NCBI GenBank assembly: GCA_026826555.1
Contig: JAKSZT010053881.1
Location: 5,004,203-5,068,202, forward strand
From: Tolypeutes matacus
Lineage: Eukaryota > Chordata > Mammalia > Cingulata > Chlamyphoridae
Length of the DNA stretch: 64,000 bases
Reading direction: 5' to 3'
Shown here: positions 58,976-64,000 of the stretch, piece by piece
Position numbering within the stretch: position 1 is the stretch's first letter
How the letters are laid out: each line of letters starts with the position of its first letter
Notes under the pieces: model-generated
Database searches by the model: none
Told to the model about the DNA's origin: nothing
What the model saw: only the letters and a program-made list of their open reading frames with translations
Program-made: the position numbers and the translations under genes

Positions 58976-59149
58976 ATGGAACTATTATGATGATGAGACC
59001 TTGTGATTATAATCTAAAGCCTGGTCTCTTCTTCCAAATTAAACATATTTGTGAGTATATTCTTTCAATGCTAGATGCCATATACTTTCATAAATATGCT
59101 CTGAGTTATAGAAAGTCTGCTTTTATGATGCTGTAGCACACATAAATGT

Positions 59150-59337
59150 TCATCTAATGGAGTTCCTGGAAAGGGCCAGATAGTAAATGTTTTAGGCTTT
59201 GTAACTACTCAACTCTGCTGTTGTATCATGAAAGCAGCCTTAGAATGAGTGTGGCTGTGTTCCCATAAAACTTTATTTACAAAGGCAGGGTATGAGCTGG
59301 GTTTAGCGCTTGGGCTATAGTTTGCATACCCATGATA
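59150..59337 (+). mobile_element. hAT-type MITE
   Basis: GGAAAGGGCCAGATAGTAAA, TGTTTTAGGCTTTGTAACTA, CTACTCAACTCTGCTGTTGT, AGAATGAGTGTGGCTGTGTT, AAAACTTTATTTACAAAGGC and GGGCTATAGTTTGCATACCC match a common mammalian MER hAT element. The family number is not certain. Confidence 0.85.
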
Positions 59338-59799
59338 TGATGGATTTTCCAACAAAGAAATCTTTACATAAGTAGCTTCTTAACTGAAAGAATTTAGAAA
59401 AGGAGGATTTAAATCTCCTTAGTTATTTAAACCAGTGCTTCATAAGGCATTCTGTATGTTTGAGTGAAGTCCTTCCTGACAGCACACTTAAATCCCCCTG
59501 AGGCAATTAGGAAGCCTCTCAAACTCCCAAAGAAAATTTCAGACAAACGCCAGTTTACTTGTTAATAGTCTACCATTTATTAAATGTTTACCCTGGGCAG
59601 GAAATGTTCCAAATGATTATGGATTATCTCATTTAATAACGGTGATGGTGAATTCCATCAGCACCACTGGCAGAATATCTCCATATTCTGCTCACTTTCC
59701 CCACTGCCACCAGGACTGTTGTGATCCAAGGCACATTCGTTCCTCACCTGGTCTATAGTTACATTTCCTAACATGTACCCCTGTTTCTACCTTCGACCT
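59338..59799. other. No recognised gene; weak MIR-like text
   Basis: TTTATTAAATGTTTACCCTG near 59574 could belong to a MIR fragment in reverse. Otherwise nothing. Confidence 0.35.
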
Positions 59800-60290
59800 A
59801 GCAGCCAGAGTGCTCCTTTTAAAAGTTCTCAGGTCATGTTGCTTTGATGTTCAAAATCCTTTGGTGGCTCCCATCTCACTAAGCGTGCTCGCTGACATGC
59901 TGAGCTTGCCTTTATCTCCTCCCTGGCCTCATCTCCTATTCTTCCCACCCCCTGCTTATTCCTCAGAGGTTTTGCACTTACTCTATCCTAGGCTGCATGG
60001 CTTGATCTCTCCCATCCTTCAAGTCTTTGCTCATATACCATCTTCTTAATGAGGTCTAGCCTGACTATCTTTTTCAGATTGCAACACTACTGCTCACCCT
60101 CCTTATCGTCCTTCTTTGCTTTATTTTTCTCCATAGCACCTGCTAAATATTTATTTGCTATTTTTCGTCAGCTTCTACCCACCAGAATGAAAAGTAAACA
60201 GAGAAGGGATTTTTGTTCACTGTAGTATCGCCGGCACCTAAAATAATGCTTGCCACATAGTAGGTGGCTCACAAATATTTATTGAATGAG
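59800..60290 (+). mobile_element. L2 LINE, ORF2 end and 3' UTR
   Basis: GTGCTCCTTTTAAAAGTTCT, AGGTCATGTTGCTTTGATG, AAATCCTTTGGTGGCTCCCA, CATCCTTCAAGTCTTTGCTC, TCTTAATGAGGTCTAGCCTG, CCACATAGTAGGTGGCTCAC and AAATATTTATTGAATGAGTG are L2 in order. It is the best-preserved L2 in the window. The 79-codon frame at 59810-60049 is L2-derived. Confidence 0.9.
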
Positions 60291-60299
60291 TGAATCTGC

Positions 60300-60500
60300 T
60301 AATCATTTTCCCATGTGCCCAGCAGAGTTATAAGTGCTTCTTGGTATTGTGTGCTTTAATCCTCACAACCCAGTGAGTAGATACTATTTTAATCCACATT
60401 TTCAAATGAATGAAAGGTTCAATAAGTTCCTGAAATCGCACGGCAAGCAATGAAGGCATGGACTTGAAGGTAGGCCATCCAGCCCAGGCAGCTGTGCTCC
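60300..60500 (-). mobile_element. MIR SINE, reverse
   Basis: TTTAATCCTCACAACCCAGT, TTAATCCACATTTTCAAATG and GCAAGCAATGAAGGCATGGA are antisense MIR. Confidence 0.7.
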
Positions 60501-60544
60501 TAGCCACCAAGCTATATTCTCCCTTATCCACTCTTTGCTTCTCC

Positions 60545-60700
60545 TTAAGTGAGATACTATGATTACCCCAGTTTTACAAATGAGGAAAGTGAGGCTTAGT
60601 GACATTAAATTACTTGCCCACGATCACACAGCCTGTAAACTGAGAAAATGAGATTCAAATCCATGTCTCCTTGACTCAAAACTCTGTGCTCTTCATCACA
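60545..60700 (-). mobile_element. MIR SINE, reverse
   Basis: ACCCCAGTTTTACAAATGAG, GAAAGTGAGGCTTAGTGACA, ATTACTTGCCCACGATCACA and CAAAACTCTGTGCTCTTCAT are antisense MIR. Confidence 0.9.
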
Positions 60701-60765
60701 TTTTTTAATGTGATGATGAATGCTTTGGCAAAGAAAGGCTGGTACAACTTTACAAACACACATCC

Positions 60766-60797
60766 TTTCGCAGCTGATGAGTTTCGCAGCTGATGAG
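60766..60797 (+). repeat. Perfect 16-bp tandem duplication
   Basis: TTTCGCAGCTGATGAG occurs twice head to tail (60766-60781 and 60782-60797) without mismatch. Each unit contains an E-box CAGCTG. Confidence 0.95.
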
Positions 60798-62373
60798 TTT
60801 AAGGATTTACCATCCAAAATCCTTAGCCCAAAAATCCCTAGTCCGACCTTTCACCAGTTGTGATCACTTCTCTTAAAGTTGTTCCAGAGCTAAGGGAGTT
60901 GCTGGACAACATCAATAAGCCCAGGTAGAAACTGTGAATTAGGTGTCATCCTCACTGCATTAAGGAGAAAGAAGGAAAGAATGGTAAATACCCAATGTAG
61001 GGAGTGAAGCAGCTGCCTGTAATGAAGAAGATAAAACCGGGGACTTTTATTCAAAGTGTGACCGGTTACCTCATCCTGACTCTCCCAAATTAAGTTCCAA
61101 CCACTTAAAGTTCATGTCTGTACCTCTTGGAGTATAAGAAGGACTCAAAGATGGTGACAAACCACATGGCAAAGATAATAATTCCACTCGGAACACAAAT
61201 GAAAGCACTGCCTACCGCTGAACAAGTATTGAGCCAAGAGCTCTTTCAAATCAAGGGAAATGACTTAAAGATCAAGAGAAGAAGCAATGGTTGAAATAGC
61301 CTCCTTATCAGTAACAAGGAAGGCTAAGCATACCCAAATTAAGGTGATAAACACACGCAGGAACTGTTTGTTTGATTCCCAGAAAAGCATAAAAAAGAAG
61401 GGGCCTTCTAGAAATTCTAATTTTTTAAAGGACATGGTTAGACACAAATGTTCTGTTTTATATTTTATAAAAAATGTGGGGCTCTAAATACTAAGAACGT
61501 GCTCTCGCTTGCATTTTAAAGTGCTTAAAATTGCAAGGATGCATCAAGAGATTTCACAAAAGACATGGAATTTTAATAATTTGGAGAGGGCTTCTGATGC
61601 ACAAAGGCAGGGGGGAGGGATTAGATTCTTGATATCCAGTTCTCATCACACCAGGAATCTCATATTAATGTTTGTTAGGAAAAGGAATCCACCATAATTC
61701 CTGCTGCCTTAATGCTGAACAGAAATGTCAATATGTTTTATTCAACTTTTTTTTTTCTTCATAAGGTAAAATCTGGCTCATATATCTCAGCACCTAATAA
61801 TCCTGAAAAAGTCTAAAGAAAGACAAATATATATGTATTTATATAATTATTTGATAATTACTAAGTTCCTTCCTATAATTATCTGGAATGTACAACTACA
61901 ACTGCATATAGAATTTTATGTCCGTGTGTATGTGTGTATATTTATATACATACACAAAATCTTTAAAAACATTTCTCAAAAGATTAAGGATATAGGATTC
62001 ATGTAAAAATACAATAAGAAAGATCAAATGTGATTTTAAATGTTACATGTGGAAGAGAAGATCATTTTATGCAGGTTCTACTGTGTCTAGATATACACAC
62101 ACACACACACAATATACATGTAATAAAAGGCAATCACAAAATCATGGCTCAACAATGATGAATAGAAATAATTTGATTAGAGAATGTAACCTTTGAGGCC
62201 TCAAAGCTCACAAAATCCTCAAAGCTGAACTCACTACTTAGGGGGGGAGAAATGATATTTTAAAAATATTTTATTAAAGGTTTGTAGTGCAGAATGCTGT
62301 TGTAGAACTGTTCAGAAAATATAGGCCATATCTTTATTGTTATCTATGGCCATGGCCGTGTGCATGTTCACTC
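60798..62373. other. No recognised gene; AT-rich with short (CA)n
   Basis: No repeat family recognised. (CA)n at about 62094-62111, and TG/TA-rich text at 61920-61950. Confidence 0.4.
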
Positions 62374-62412
62374 ATACACACACACACACATACACACACA
62401 CATACACATGCA
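62374..62412 (+). repeat. (CA)n microsatellite
   Basis: ACACACACACACACA with TACACA interruptions. Confidence 0.95.
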
Positions 62413-63609
62413 AACACAACCCTAAATGGAATTTGTCTCTATAGGATATTTAAAAGCCAGACTTGCTGCATTTAAAATGTATGGAATTTATTTTTAAACC
62501 AGCCATATCTGAATTCAATGCCTTATATTTTGAGTTTTAATTCCAATCATGCTAATTTTAAGTCACAAACATATATCTGCCGGTAATGAAGGTTGTTTAA
62601 TTAGGTCCAGATAAAATAGCTCCAATTCTGTTTCTGATCCACCTGTCAAAGCAAATCAGTCTTTTACATGGCTAAAAAAAAAACAAATTAGACTAGCTGA
62701 TGACTTTTTGAATATTCAAGTAGACACACCGAGGATAAATCCAAACAGAACTTGTGACTGAACAAAAGCCTGAAACGTGACCTCAAAGATGAAGATATCT
62801 TAATTCTGCCAAAAACACATTTGTAAACTGGGCCCTCCCAGTATTTTGAGGACAAGGACAGAGTGCTAAGAAGTAATGAGGACAACAAAAACAGAACACA
62901 GCACTACAAGAAATCAAATCAGCCACAGCTTTAGGGCAATGTAACAGCTCAATGTAATGCAAAATAAATATAAACAATGATGAAAATTGTGACAGAGGGG
63001 GTCAGGTTAACATTCCTTCTATCAAGGAAATTCCAGAACAGGAGTCTTGTTGTGTGGTATGCATTATCTAGAATTACCCTACAAACTATTTTCAAAAGAC
63101 TTACTAAAGATAAGAAAAATTGTTTCCCCTACAAGTCTAGTATGAATAGCTTTAGTGTATTCTAGTCCTACAGAGCTATATTACTTAAGGATAAAACCCT
63201 ACAAATTTCAGTATGGATCCATGTAAGCAGAGGGGTAATAAGTTTTGAAATTGGTTTGGTAGCCATATCAACAGGAAGCTTTAGATGGGAGGATACAGAG
63301 TAGAGGACAGAAAAATTAACCAGAAGCCCAAAGCTCCTTGATGACCCTGACTTATTTAAGACCCTGCTTCTAGTTAAGACCCTCAAAACATTCAGCCCCC
63401 ACATGGTTGACCCCTAGCAGAGCTGTGAGATGTGCCAGCCATCAGCATCCCCAGGCGTCACAATCCCCAGACTTCTACATGATTGCAGAAAGTCTGCAGC
63501 AGGCTCCTGAATTCAGAAAACAGGCTGATGCTCTCAACTCTCCTGTTCCCAAATTTCTTTAACCAAGAGACACACAATAAAAGTAATTATGTATGATGTA
63601 AAAAAAATT
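62413..63609. other. No recognised gene or clear repeat
   Basis: Unique-looking sequence. The frames of 62-78 codons have no recognisable domain. Confidence 0.4.
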
Positions 63610-64000
63610 ATAAAATTAAAAAATATATATGAGAGCTGTCAAGCTAATTCAATAGGGAAAAGATAGGCGATTTTTAAAAAACAAATGGAACAACTAGATA
63701 TCTAATTGGAATAAAAAGAATCTCAAACCTCACCATACACCCTATTAACTAAAAATGAATAGTAGAAGATCTAAACATAAAAGTGAAAATATAAATTTTT
63801 TAGCAAACAAAAGTGGGAGAAAATCTTCATAAACCTAAGATAGCAAAGATTTCTTAGGTAGGACATAGGGCACGAATCATAGAAAAAAAAAGATTAACAA
63901 ATTAGAATTCAATGTAAAGGTCTCTGCTCTTTAAAAATTTCCATTTAGAAAATAAAAGACAAGGTGCAAACTAAAAGGAAATGTTTGCAATACATCTATA
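63610..64000 (+). mobile_element. L1 LINE, ORF2 fragment, runs off the window
   Basis: AATAGGGAAAAGATAGGCGA, CAAATGGAACAACTAGATAT, CTCACCATACACCCTATTAA, GTAGAAGATCTAAACATAAA, AAGTGGGAGAAAATCTTCAT and GGAAATGTTTGCAATACATC follow the sense strand of the L1 ORF2 C-terminal part in order. It is broken by stops and continues beyond 64000. Confidence 0.85.

Overview
The window looks like mammalian nuclear DNA from a xenarthran, most likely an armadillo of the Dasypus type. The main evidence is a tRNA-derived, two-module SINE of the DAS kind at 24711-25184. It is supported by L1 3' ends of a type I associate with xenarthrans and by many ancient mammal-wide repeats (MIR, L2, HAL1, MaLR-type LTRs, MER/hAT elements). 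Species and repeat families are assigned from remembered consensus sequences; no alignment was run. Base composition is AT-rich and CpG-poor, and no CpG island was seen.

I find no convincing intact protein-coding gene. Nearly all open frames are short and fall inside repeats or low-complexity DNA. The window reads as intergenic or deep intronic sequence.

Layout. 1-2600: reverse-oriented L1 pieces, then a MIR split by a MaLR-type LTR. 2600-11100: MIR, L2 and L1 remnants and two weak minus-strand coding-like traces. 11100-16350: an L2 interrupted by a young-looking L1 3' end, then another LTR. 16780-20150: a nest in which a HAL1 appears to carry MaLR-type LTR sequence, which in turn carries a 5'-truncated L1. 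20930-25790: an L2, a decayed hAT transposase pseudogene, then the DAS SINE inserted at the edge of another L2. 26000-30000: a MER5 fragment and two more LTRs. 31500-49500: comparatively repeat-poor, holding a possible small minus-strand exon (32519-32764), several blocks that resemble conserved non-coding DNA, and a perfect DR5 nuclear-receptor motif (45254-45270). 52400-64000: further L1, L2, MIR, hAT and microsatellite sequence, ending inside an L1 ORF2 fragment that runs off the window.

There is no operon, CRISPR array, island or novel multi-gene system. The items most worth checking are the nested insertions with a possible L1 3' transduction, the hAT pseudogene, the candidate exon, and the DR5 motif in repeat-poor DNA.
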